From: Cinclus cinclus
Lineage: Eukaryota; Chordata; Aves; Passeriformes; Cinclidae
Direction of reading: 5' to 3'
DNA: 64,000 bases
NCBI RefSeq assembly: GCF_963662255.1
Contig: NC_085046.1
Span: 51,041,797-51,105,796 of the forward strand
Program-made: the position numbers and the translations under genes
Shown here: piece by piece, positions 46,623 to 59,480 of the stretch
Layout of the letters: every line of letters begins with the position of its first letter
Numbering within the stretch: the stretch's first letter is position 1
Notes under the pieces: model-generated
Told to the model about the DNA's origin: nothing
The model's input: the letters and a program-made list of their open reading frames with translations, nothing else
Databases searched by the model: none

Positions 46623-49600
46623 TATTTATAGTCTGGTCTAATTACAGATCACAAAAGGTGTGGTCCCACTCAAACTCTTTACTTTTTTCTTTTTCCCTTG
46701 GCTCTGGCAATCAAATTGCCATTGGATAAATGGGGTCAGATAATTAATCCAACAGAGAATAAGCCTGCCATAAGAAATTACTTATTTACTCAGGTGATCA
46801 GTGAGCTTTTGAGGTCACCCTCCAACCACATGATCTCCAGGTATGTCTCGTGGAAGGAGACACTAATACATGTCTGGGGAGAAAAGAGATAAGGGAACTG
46901 TGCCTTTTGGTATCAGTCTGGTTGAATGTAGGTTAGTTGCACTGTGAAACACCTTGAATATGCTTCTCTGGAGAATACATTCTCCTAGCCCACCTATAAT
47001 GACATAAAGAAGGAAAATATCTTTTTTCCTTCTTTTGCAGACTGCTGCCCAGAAAATTTCACTATAATTATGTCATTATGGTATTACTTCCCATCATATA
47101 AGACAAAAAACAAAAAGCAGTTCCAAATCCTCCTTCATGTATGGGTACTCTTCTGAGTACCACCCACGTAAAAGTTTGCAAACTCCATGTTCCCTTTGGT
47201 CTGTCTGTAATATGAGCTCACCAAGCTATGCCATTAGCATTAAGATATATCTAAGAATCTGTTCATTCAAGGAACATTTTTTCCTCCATTGCAGAAAGGC
47301 TCTAAAATCTGTATCTAGGAGAAACAGAAAGCAGAAGGGCCAGTAGATAACAAATTAATTTATGTATTGCACAAATGATTCCCCCCCCCCATTTTTTTTT
47401 TGCCATATTTGCCTAAAAAGCACAGAGATTTGTTTCTGAACTCAGGTTGTTTACTTTGGATTTCCTTGTACAACTCTAATCTTAAGTCATGAAAAAAAAA
47501 AAATTCCTAGAAATCATTCTCCACCTGACCAACGTAATTTCATTGCTCCTTGCTATTTTCTCAAAAAAAAATAAAGCAAGAAAAAAGAAAAATGAACTGG
47601 GGGCAAGTGCATAGTTCCGCTTTATAAACCATCTCAATTCATTAGATATTCCATGTATTCCAGTTAAATGATTAGGAAAACACATACTCAGTGCTGTTGA
47701 CCTTCTAAAATCATAACAGAAAAATAACATCCTTTCTTAGCTTCAGCTCAGTCCTTGTTTTGCAGCTCTTGGATAAACTGGAAAGCTGCATGTAACACAA
47801 AAGGGAGGCTCAGAAGAGCTGAAGGAATGACTGAGTTGTTTCTTTCTATAGTGAGCCTCCAAGGAAGTGCCCAAATAAGCTGGGAGAAGATTTATGTGTC
47901 TGACAGAAGATGTTTATAAGAAAAGTGAGGCAGGAAACAGCAAAGGAGTGGGAAGAGTTCACTGTAAATGCTTTATTCAAGTTTCTGGGCCAGGACCTGG
48001 AGGACTGGAAGAGATGAAGGTTTTTGCTTTATGCTCCAGTGGAACGTGTTTCTAATATTGGCAGAATCAAGAAAATGAGTGCTACACACTCTAATATAGA
48101 GGTGATAGATTTCTGTCCTCTTAGCTCCCTACACACATTCTGAACACATATTCTGAGTGGGGAGGCACTCTGACCAGCGTGCAGCCAGACTCAAACACAT
48201 CGGAGTGCTGGGGGGAAAGAGTAACTCATGGAGGAAAGGGGAAACTGCAGCAGCATTCCCCATTCCTAACCCTATTCATAAGCATGACTATTACAGGCTA
48301 CAAACAGGTAATCATCCCATGAGCTACAGCCTAAATCTGCCATTTATAATTTTTTTAATTCACATTTTTAAATTACACAATTCACTGACTTCAGGAGAGA
48401 ATAATTAAGAAATTAATTAAATACATTCTTTGAAAAAAAACAGTAACTACAAAACTACAATTTTTAAAATTTTTTTTTAGCTTTTATATATTTTGCACTT
48501 TGTAGCAAAAAAAAAATCTCAGGTAAAAATATGGGCTTAAAAGAATTGCATTCAGAAAAAATCTGTTCAGTCAGTCCCACATAAAAAGTGACTAAGAAGC
48601 ATACTGTTAGCAGGGTTGGAAAACAATGGTATTTGTAACATTTGACTTGCTTATAATACATTGTTTCAACTGAGTAGATGCATTAAAGACTCCAAATGAC
48701 ATTTTTTTTTGATCAAGCACATTCTTCTTATCCATACAAGCAAATTTTTCTATTACACTGCCAAATTTCCCCAGGTATTAGGTTAAAATATCCCCCTTTG
48801 GATTATCTTTCTACTTGAATTACATCAGAGAAGTCAGGAAAAATAAAATTATGATCATGTAGAAGCAAGGTCTTTGATGCAATTAAAATTTTTTGAGTGT
48901 GTAATCCTTAGCAATGTGTTGCATATCTTTAAAATCCTGTTACAGGACATAGGATGGGCTATGAGGTCACTGTGAATCTAGGGAAGACACAGTGCTTTAG
49001 TGCCTTTCTCCTTGTTCTGTTCGTTTCTGTGTGTTTGCAGTGCATAAACCACAATACACAGCACTTTTAGCAGCCTGTCTCTTGACATTTCTTCTTGATA
49101 GTCAGTCCTATGTGAGGCAGTACAGAACAAATTCTGGGAAGAGAATGGGGAAAATTGATATCAGCAACACAAAGCAAATAAACCAAACATGTGGAAGCAA
49201 CAATGTGCATAGACATACACAGACAACAGAGAGACACACACATACATTGTGATTAAATTCAGCTTGTGTCCCGCACAACACCTTCATTCATTGTTATAAT
49301 GAAGCCACAAAATTTCCACCCTCAAACAAATCTAAAATTGTGTTTTGAAGCTGCCTTCTTTCCGGTGAGAATATTTTGTCTGCTCAGCTTCTTGCCTTTC
49401 CTGTCTGGGATAATAGGACACACTATCAAGAAAAAGAAAAAGAAAGTTTTGTACCTTTGTGCTGGATTTGGGTGGAAGGCTGAGACCTGCTGTGCATGGC
49501 ACAGTGTTGCTCTTCCAGCATAGCTATTTTGACAAAAACACTGTTGGGAAGACAAACATGGTGACAGATGATGGGATTCTTGAGTTCATGGTCAAGTCTA

Positions 49601-52241
49601 ACAGCTGCCATGATTACCAGGATGAGGCACAAACAGCCACATTGATCTGTGGTGCAAATCCATTGATGCCAGCAAATGAAACTGGCTCTGAGAAATGTGG
49701 CTGCTCTGCTGTAGGTTTTTTTCTGAGGAAAAGGAGGGTAAGCAGTAGAAAAAAAAGGAAAAGAATTATGTAAATATGCAAATTGCAATCTAATATGCAA
49801 AGTCTCTAGTTTGTTGCCCCAAACACTCCAATAAATAAAGAAAGTTCTCCATTTGGCAACATATTTGCACATAACACTGTGTACTTTCCACATAAAGCCT
49901 TCCAAGTCAACTGGCTAATTATTATTATTATTTTCTCTTCTGCTGTTAGAAAAGCACCTTCCACAAAAGCAAGAGCCTTGTTTTGTTGATCTCTCTGTGA
50001 GGATTTATATATCGGATTAATTAGCAGTTAGAACAGGATTCTCTCCCTCTCACAGCTTCTGTTCTCCCATTAACAGTCTGTGGCTTGGTGCTAAATCTCA
50101 GAAGACAGTCCTGCTATTTACTGTTCTGTTTAGTATGGGGTGGCTAATTCTTATCTGTTTAAACACAACTGATGATGTTAGGACAGTCAACAAGCAAAGG
50201 CAGTTTGTAATTACTAGTCGTAATGTCACTGCTGATCCTAACACTTTTGTAAACTAATCATATTTCTTTTTATTTCATTCCTAAGTAATAAAGCACTATA
50301 AAAGAACACTTAGTGTGAGAGTTTGGGTAGAACAACATATTTTTTATTTGTATTCCTAATTTTCTTAACTACAGTCTTAATTTGAAAATAATTTGCTGTA
50401 TGTGTTCTTTGCACATTGTTGTCCCTCTGTGTGTACTTAATTCCTTGAAAAGTATTGTGCATTAGAGAGGGGCCATTTTAACATTCCTAAGTGGTCACAC
50501 CAGTCTTGCCCCTAGTTCATACCCAACCCAGACTCAAATGTGTTTGTGACTTGACTGAAACACGCTGCACTTTGCTTTCAAGGCATCTGTGTGAGGATAA
50601 ACCAGCACCCAGATGAAGTTATTTTAACTGCAGCAGGATCCGACTAAAACTACTCTGACCTGAGACAGTGCATATAAAGCTGAGCAGGAGATGTCATATC
50701 CTGCCTCCATTGCAGAAGCATTGGTGCCTGACAGTGTCAAACAGCTCAGCTACCTGACAGGTTGACAGAGGAGCTGCAAGCAGCAGCTCAGCAAGTGCTG
50801 GTGTTCCCACTGCACCCTGCAGCAGGGTTCTTCAGGCAGGTCCACAAACTGCAGCAAGCTTTCCTCAGCAGCAGGGAGACAGAGCATGTCTGCAGAGCAG
50901 CATTCTTGTGTTCTGGGCCAGCTGGTTGCTGGGGACAACCCCTTGGGACCAGTGCCTCAGGTGACACAGTTGGCTTGTGCCCAGCTTGCTCACAGGGCTT
51001 GTGGAGAAGCGCTGCCTCTTGCACCACGCTAAGAAATTCCATTCTTAAAGCTTTAAACACTGCAGAGGTTGCAGTCAGATGCTGGGTGAGTCACTTTCCT
51101 TCTTTTCCCTCGTTTCCCCCATAAGAAATGATAATATTCTCCTCTAGCAAAAATACAGAGGGAGGATTCGAAGATCCCTTTCCAAAAGCCAGACACAATA
51201 ACAAGAAACTTAGACATCCCAGGTGCATTGAACTGAATGTTAGGGGATTTCCAGACAATTGCAATTCCATCTTCAGCTCCATCCAAGGAGAATGTTTAAC
51301 ACAGATAAAGAGTAGGATTCATACTTGATTTTGTTTATACCAACAAAACTAAGATCCAAATCCAGTTCATTACAGTTGATTGCAGAAGTTACACTGATTT
51401 CAAATTGGATGCCAAATTGAATGCCTAAAGAAAGACTTAATAATCTGCATTTTAAACATGGCACTGGGTATCTGTCCTGCACAGAGATGCAGAAATTTTA
51501 TCCTCAGAAGATATATTTGGTCTTGCCTACACATCACCTTTAATTAAATTTCACTCAAGAGGTTTTTTCTGTACTTTTTTTTTCAATTTAAAGACAAAAC
51601 CAAAAGCCCTGTCAAGAACGAAATATCTGTCCTTTTTTGAGGGCATCTTACATTGAGTGAATTATGCTCTTCCATAGATTTTGATTAATTGTAGCGATAA
51701 ACTCTTGTGAATGGCTCATAGCAAATATGAGATTATTAATCTTAACTCAAAACTTTAAACTGCTCTTATTTTTAGTAGTCTAGGACCTGTCTACTAGCAA
51801 ACAATTAGCATCAATATATAATGTTGAAAGTATTCCTGTACCCAGTTTGACCAAGAGGGGAAATCATGGGCCAGGTATTAAGAGCACTGAGGTCCCAATA
51901 AATTGTCAAAATGTATTGGTCTTTCAAAATCCAATTTCCAGCAATAACTGATTATCAGAAATAAATGGTAAAATTTATACACATAGCCCTAAGTGGGCTT
52001 TGTACATATTTTGAAGTCTGCTTTATTTTTCTGTTTGTTTCTTTGCATCAGGAATAGGTGACTAGAAGGGGGCTATTCAGGTACATTTTTAGACTGGACT
52101 GATTAACCATATAACAGACCTTAACAGTTTAAAACCTGGCTGTACATCCACTTTCATCATTATCTCAGCTTTCCTACAGCCAGCCAATTCCTGCAGCTTC
52201 CTTAGAAGCTGAAGAATTTTCCTGATTTTCCTTTCTTTCCC

Positions 52242-52258
52242 ATTCTGTGATTCTGTGA
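52242..52258 (+). mobile_element. Possible relic of a CR1 3' terminus
   Basis: Two adjacent ATTCTGTG-type octamers (ATTCTGTGATTCTGTGA), preceded by 'cctttctttccc', resemble the extreme 3' end of CR1 in forward orientation. Upstream sequence is not recognisably CR1, so this may be a very old or very short copy, or coincidence. Confidence 0.4.
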
Positions 52259-55200
52259 CGCCTCCAGTATCCTACTTATTTGGTCTGTCATTTTCCTTCT
52301 TGTTTTCCTTATGTACAAAACAATTATAACTTTCTGCTAGTCCGATATGTCAGTAGCTAAACTGTTTATGGAGATTGCTTTAATTTACTAGCAGTAAACT
52401 TTGCAATGCTTCTAAGTTTGTCTGAAAAGAAAAATAATCCAAACATCATGAATAATCCAATAAATAATGAACTATTTCTGGACTGTAGATGGGAATTTCT
52501 AAAGAAATTTCAGAAGAATTTAAGAAGAAAGAAATCAGATTTTTAAAACAGGTCATTAAAGCTATGTCTGCCTCCTGTGGCAGGAAAAAAACTTGTCTAA
52601 AAGATATCACCCATCTTTATCTGCTCCTGATCTGCGCTACATCAAGTACAATCTCCAATGTAGTCTGTTTCTGGACTCTATCCATTATTGTTTCTTTTTA
52701 ATTTCCTACTTAAAATAAAGCAAGGATGATTTTCCGATAATAATCATCTTATCTTCAGGCATGATTTAGCATATACTTTCCATTATTATCATACCCAAAA
52801 AACTGCACTCACTGCTGCTGAGGTATAACCTGCTTTACAGTGGTTCAGGTTCATTAATGACTGTAGTCTCTCATGGATACTTGTGAAAGCACTGTGCCAT
52901 GTTGATATTTTGATACAGAGAAAGCTGCAAGTAGATTTAAGGCTCCCTGAGAAATGGAGACAACATGAAAATTCACATAGCTCTAGTACTATTTGGCAAC
53001 CAATCTGAAATACAGCAAGAGATCCCAAAATCATCTCTTTCCAAATGAAATTCTCAGAGCAACTTTCATGTTGGGCCATGCTGTGCTACAAATCTTTGAG
53101 GCCCCAGTATTAAACTTCTGCAGTGGGATTAAACATGTGCACCAGCAAGAGTTTTCAAACAACATCAAGACCCCCATCATGAGCACACACCATTTGACCT
53201 TGAGTAGACAGACAGGCAGACAAGATCTGGGTTTCCTACTGGGACATTTTGTTGCATTTATCTCCAGGATGCTGATGGCTTCTTCAACTCGTGGGTTCAT
53301 CAGGTAGCACAACTACCTTCTATACCTACAGCTTAGATAGAAGGGAGTACAACAGGTAGAAATGATTGCACCCTTTTCTACTACTTTGTCACACCCAGTC
53401 CAGTCACACATAACAAATTTTGTTATAATAACATGTGCAGCCCTTTTACAGGGCAAAAATAAACTCTACAGTTCTGTATGGCATGCACTGAATTTCCCTC
53501 CCAACTGCTCCGCCTGGTGCCAAATTGAATTTAACTCACATGAACTCATATGAACATCTTTCCCTCAAGAAAAATGGTCTTTTGCACTGAAGTTTCAAAC
53601 CATGTTATTTCTTTGCACACTGTAATCTCTCTGCATTAGTGAGAGCAGATCACTTCTTGACATGTCTTAAAAGAGTTATTTCCTCATCCATAATGCTTTC
53701 AATACCAATGATATTGAAATCTTGATTCACTACGTTCATGACTTATAGATACATTACCAGCTAACTGTGCAAGAGACTCTCCCTTACCAGAGAGATTAAC
53801 TTCTTTTGACAGGAATCAAAGTTAATGTCATCAGGAGCCATTAATGGTTGATCAGCTGTTGGTAGTTGTGATGCTGTGACTTCCTCAGTCACAACTCACC
53901 ACAGCCCACTAGACAATTTGATTCACAAAACCCAGCTAGTTCAGCTGGGAGTGTGGTTTGGATTTTTTGGAACAAATCAGGTGGCAACAAAACAATTGAC
54001 CTGAAATTTATTTATTGGTATATATGTGATTTTAAAAAAATAATCACTCATTTTGATACAAAGATGACAGGAGACTCTCAAAAGACAAAGACTCTGTAGG
54101 AAAGTCACAAAACACTAATTTTAATTCTTGTATCATCACTTGTATCACAATTCTTCAAATCAACATTGTTAAAGATATTCATCAAGATGCATTTACTACA
54201 GTAGTGTCAAATCTCTTACAATTATGTTGCCTTTGCATCACTCATAGGGACCACATATTTTTACTTAGCTAAATAATTACTTCAGGAGCCATACACTAAA
54301 CTTAATGAGATGCTGTCTGCCCTAGTCACCAACATCTGGCAGACCTTGTCAAGGTGTATTCCTTCTTGTTATGACTTACACTGGTCTATAGTTTTCCATG
54401 TTTAAGACACTCTGTTTTTAAGGTTCATCTACAATAACAAAAAGTATTTCGAATTTTTGAAGAACACTGTAAGTTTTTATAAAGTAAAATTAATTTGTGA
54501 GAAAAGTACTGTTCTGAATCTGAAATCTCTAATTCAAAAATATTATTAAAAAATTGTCCCATTTTGACTACTGAGCACTCAGTTGTGCAAACTAATATGT
54601 GTGGTAAATAAATCCACATGCATTTTCTAATTCTCTGTTTGTTATCATTTAAAGATTTAGGTTTTTGTTCACAGTCAAGCTGGGGTCATTTTCTTCAGGA
54701 AATCATTTATTCTCATAAAATGGAGAAACTGTCTTCATTCCTGTGTAAATAGCAAAAGAGCCCACAGATTCTATTAGGAATTTCTGGAGTAGTCTTCTGG
54801 TGTTATCTACTATCAATTCCCAGTACAGGGATACAAAGACAGGCTGAGGAAGCTGTGGCTTCTGTCACTACCATTAGCACCAGACATCAGAGTGTGTGTG
54901 TTTGTGTTGCATTACAGTGGCAAAAGCACACCTTTTTCTCAAAGTTCCTCTACCCTCCCTCCCAAAGTCCACGAGGGCTCTACTCATGCTTGCATTTCCT
55001 ACAAGGTTCCTAAACTGCATTTTAGAATTTCTCCATCAAACCTCTGTTCAGCTATTATATAGACATAATTAATGAAGCATTTTAACCAACAGAAAGCTCA
55101 TTCGTGAATTTTTCTTTTTAAGCTTCATCTCAGGTTTCTGAGACGACTGAAATGAGAGGTCAAGGGGTGTCTTGGGAGATGAAAGTGTCATTTGCTGCAA

Positions 55201-57330
55201 CTATCTGAAACATAAAGGATTTTAAATCTCAAGATATAGCTATGCAAGAAGCATGAGAAGCAGCAACACAGTCAAAATTATTTTTTTCTCATTAACAGGA
55301 ATGTACATTAATGTGCATTTATCCCCAGTATATGCCCTGCTTTAACTGTTTTAGTGAACTAAAAAGGCATGTGTTTCAAATTACATGGAGATAACTGCTG
55401 TTCACACTACAGGGATCCTTTGTTTAACAGCAGTACTTGCTGTGCTTTGAAGAATGTTTGAGAGATAATTTTAAAATAACAAAGTCACAAACCTTTGTTC
55501 AGTAAAAGCAGTGAATAACTTTAAAAATAATGCAGCTGACATTTTTGTTTGGTTTAAAATTTCAGGTTTATTTTAATATGTCTGATAAAATTCTCCTATC
55601 TTTAACTCACATCTATATTTATTTTTGCATGTGAAATACATTGATAACTTAAAAACTATAAAATAATTATGAAAAAAATCAAATCAGGTGTATATGTATC
55701 ATGAAATGGTCTAAAATATAATGCCTTTTAATAGCAGCCTCTAACAGGACATGTTGTCCATGGTAATAGCATTTAATTCTATTATAGGTGAGTACAAATA
55801 CAGCAAATAGTTATGATTTCTCTTTGAAGAAAAAATCACATCAGCTTGAACTTCATGGTTTTATTTCCTTTCTCTATTCAGTTAATGGTGTCAAGCAGCC
55901 ATACGTAGTTAACAGCAATAATGCAAATATTTGCTCCACTTCAAATGAAAGTAGTTAGATACAGTTATCAAAGACATTAATATGTATTTAATGAGTTCAA
56001 AGACATATCCCCTGGTTTTCCAAGAGATGCAAAAACTGCCATAGTATAAACTTTCTCGAAACTATGGTCTCTCCAGAACAAACAAGACATCCCCTGATTT
56101 AGTGAAAATTTCAGTGTCTACAACATTAACGTGAGAATGCTCACAAAACATAATCCCCTCAGTACCTGTGCATTACTGAGACTACCAAGATAAAGTCAGT
56201 TTTATGATTTTGAAAAATAACTGGCAGTGCTGAAGGATGAACCAGCCAATTATGCCCTGAAGCAACCAGTGTGACTTTGAATAGAAATAAGGCATTGTAA
56301 GGATATTTAATACAATATTTCAAAGAGAATGTGACGATTTGCTCATCTTCTGCATATAGCCAGTGTTTTCGCTGTACAGTACAAGATATAGCGCTTAAAT
56401 GATTGTTGACATTTTATGCACATGGTGTATATATTCTGGAATATAATAATGATTAAAGGAGTTGCCTAGGCCACTGGAGACATTATGTGTCATTGATAGA
56501 ATGCCAGAAAAGGGAAAGCACCAACAAACCAAACTCACAGAAAGTGCTCTATAGCTAATAACAACCATCCTCCTGTCACCTCAAGATGAGAGGAAGGTTA
56601 GAGAACAAAAAACCCTGTCTACATTTTAGCTGAGGGACTCTTAGGAAGTGTATTCTTTATACTCTGGCCCCTTCTGCCAACCTTGATTAGTGATCTCCAA
56701 GGATACAGTGACAGCTCTGCAGATTTGCTGTCCATAGGTTATGCTGCCAGAAATATTCTCATTCATGAATATGTTGTTTTGCTAAAATATCTACATTATA
56801 TTTAAATAAGAGTTTCCTAGTTTCTATATTAGAACTCACATGTGGATATAATCTACTGCAGTGACACCCTAAACTTCTGTATTTAGGAAGGAACAGTCTA
56901 TCGGTAGACAGGACTGTGGAATAGATGTTGCTTAGATGCCTTTTTTCCTGAAGAATATCAATTCAGTCAAATGGATTTACACATTTTTAAGGTTAGAAGG
57001 AAACATTAGGATAAACTAATCTGAAATTATGTGTTAAAAAAACCCCACTTCTCTACGTAGCACATATAAAAATGAGCTGATAATGCTAGAAATATTCACC
57101 ACCCATCTCGAATTTTCTCTATCCAATATCAAGTTACATGGCATCAGCTCTGTGAGACAGAAACATTTGTATTTTGTTGAAGGGAAATAGACACATGGAT
57201 ACGTAAATACACACGGAGCTTGGACATAGCACAGCACATAGATTTGTGCTGTCACCTATGCAAAATTAATGCCTAGTTGCAATATCCATTTCAATGTCCA
57301 CTCTACAGAATCTCATTGTCAGTTAAAGCA

Positions 57331-57397
57331 ATGGATATGGATGTTGATATGGATGTGGATATGGATATGGATATATGGACATGGATACGGATATGGA
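57331..57397 (+). repeat. Imperfect (GGATAT)n hexanucleotide array
   Basis: About eleven ATGGAT/GGATAT-type units with substitutions (GGATGT, GGACAT, GGATAC). The minus-strand frame over it yields alternating His/Ile, a repeat artefact. Confidence 0.9.
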
Positions 57398-58553
57398 CCA
57401 ACCATCTCTTTGAAAGATGATGGTGCAAGTATCTGAGCATCTGACACAACTGCTGTGTCATGTATTTCCTTAAATTCCAGTATTGAAGACCAGCATGGGC
57501 TTTTTAACACAGTTTCCCACTACTGTTCCCAAACTGAAGCGAGCGTGTCATCTTTATCCAGGACATAGTACTATTGCATAACCTGGTCTTTGAGTTCCTT
57601 CAGTTCCCTAGTTCCCAGTGCTTAAAAATTTCCCTCCAGAGAGGAAAAGTCACCATTTTCTCCTAAGCAGATTAGAAAAATAGTTTACTTTAAAATGATG
57701 GTATTGTCCCTGCTTCTGAAAGTAGAAAGCAACCTTAGAGTGAGAAATGCACAATACAGATGTCAAATACAACACCTTAGAAACCACAGTGGGGAGTCAG
57801 GGAAACTAAAAGAGCCATAAGAATGCCTTTGCTGAGGGCTACATCTCCCTCTTTATTCAGAAAGAGGTGTTCCAAAACCAGGCAGAGTAACTGGGATTTG
57901 GAGAAGTCTTTCATGACACTTTTACCTTGTTAGTTAAATAGATCTATGAATTCACACTGGTATCACTACCCTTGGGCTGTGGCAGCCCTGGGATTTCTAG
58001 AAAAGGTAGTAAAGTCCAAAGATACAGTGTATAATTTCTACCTAAATTTCTCTGGACCAGAGGGAAAGGCACATCTTTGCAATGAATTCTCTTCACTTTT
58101 TTTTTTATGTAGGAGGCCAGAAGGGAGTGTGATAAGGGATCTAGTTGCAGGGTTTGGCAGTGAAGCAGAAATAAAGACAGCAGTTTTGGCGGTAATTCTA
58201 GTTCACTTAGCCAGATAATGTTTCCATGATTCTTTACAACTACTTCCCTTTTCACACCATTGAGTTTTCCAGTCTCTAATGCTACTTTTCTTTCAAAATA
58301 AAGATGTAACAAGTATCTTCTGTATTTCCCATAAGCAAAGGAGACAGGGCTGCAGAACTAGTTGTTTTTCCACTAAATAGAGAAGATTCATGTGCATATT
58401 TCTCTGTGTGATAACTGGAGAGGGCAGATTCAGTGGTTTCTGTATTAATATGCCCCAAAGTTACATCTTTAGGCTTCTTCAGTTTAGCCTTTCTCATCCC
58501 CTCCTCTCATTTCAGTGCCTGAAAATAAGCCTTGCTTTTGAAAAGATTTTTTG

Positions 58554-58607
58554 ATTCTATTCTATTCTATTCTATTCTATTCTATTCTATTCTATTCTAT
58601 TCTATTC
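58554..58607 (+). repeat. (ATTCT)n pentanucleotide microsatellite
   Basis: Nearly eleven uninterrupted ATTCT units (54 bases). The array is perfect, so it is likely length-variable between individuals. Confidence 0.97.
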
Positions 58608-58837
58608 CTTCATACTATCTGCATAACCCTAGTAAGATCAGAAATTTAACTTAGACTTCTGTTAGTCTTAAACTCAGTGCATCACAGATTTCATGATTTG
58701 GGATGGATTAATTTGTCATCATTTAATCGGTGTCTCAGTAACAGCATTTTTTATCTTCTGCATCAGGAATTTCTCTGTTTCTCGTTTTTGCTTTTCATTA
58801 GCCCTAAAGCTACTATCCATTAAAATCTAAAAAAGAG

Positions 58838-59480
58838 AATCAAAGAATCACAGAACCATATAGGTTGGAAAAGACCTCTGAGATCACTGAGTTCAACATT
58901 TGATCACCACCTTGTCAACTAGATCACAGCAGTATGTGCCAAGTCCAGTTGCTTCCTGAACACTGGCAAGGTGAGGAACACCTCACCACCTGCCTGAGCA
59001 GTTCATTCCAACATTTAACAACTCTTTCCACTAAGAAGTTATTCCTGATGTCCATATTGAACCTTCTCTGTCACAACTTGAGGCTATGTCCTCTCATCTT
59101 AAAAGGTATTAAGTATCTCAGCCTGTTCCTCATCTTTGGTGACTATACACCCCTCTGTTTCCAATAAAGATGGAGATTTTCCTCCAACCTCCTTTTGTTA
59201 CATATTTATAAAAGAACTTATTATCTTTCACAGCAGTGAGTTCTAATTTAATTTCCACCTTTCTAATTTTCTTTCTACATGATCTAATGACATCCTTATA
59301 CTCTTCCTGAGTTGCCTGTCCCTTCTTCCCAAACTCATAAACCCTCTTTTTTTCTCCAAGTTCCATGTTCAGCCAGGCTGGTCTTCTTCCCCAACAGTTC
59401 CTGTTTCAGCACATAGGGCTGGCCTGCTCCTGCACCTTTAAATCCTCATTTTTTAATAGCCCCATCTTAATGTATATGCT
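58838..59480 (-). mobile_element. CR1 LINE with internal deletion (RT core missing)
   Basis: 58838-59100 is the reverse complement of the CR1 3' region, starting with octamer-like 'aatcaaagaatcacag' and running through 'aacaactctttccactaaga'. At about 59101-59104 the resemblance jumps to the endonuclease-RT linker, also in minus orientation. The minus-strand frame at 59130-59366 has a linker-type Lys/Glu-rich sequence (EKKRVYEFGKKGQATQEEY), and the preceding GRRPAWLN block lies at about 59365-59390. By comparison with the longer copy at 29621-32180, roughly 1.4 kb covering the RT palm and C-terminus is absent. Either this copy deleted internally or two CR1 pieces inserted side by side in the same orientation. 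Confidence 0.8.

Larger units (their letters stand above)
41728..58551. other. Long AT-rich interval, no recognised gene
   Basis: Almost 17 kb without a recognisable gene. Minor items are listed separately: an exon-like frame at 46368-46622, a CA microsatellite at 46134, a CR1 terminus relic at 52242 and a hexamer array at 57331. A more GC-balanced block at about 50690-51100 carries overlapping frames on both strands, and another at 49426-49905 does too, without family resemblance. C9 and T9 runs occur at about 47381-47401. I see nothing else supportable. Confidence 0.4.

Noticed and set aside
49426..49905. Antisense pair of frames, 159 codons minus and 104 codons plus
   Set aside because: No recognisable motifs or homology by eye. 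The minus frame ends in a purine/pyrimidine-rich stretch, suggesting composition effects.
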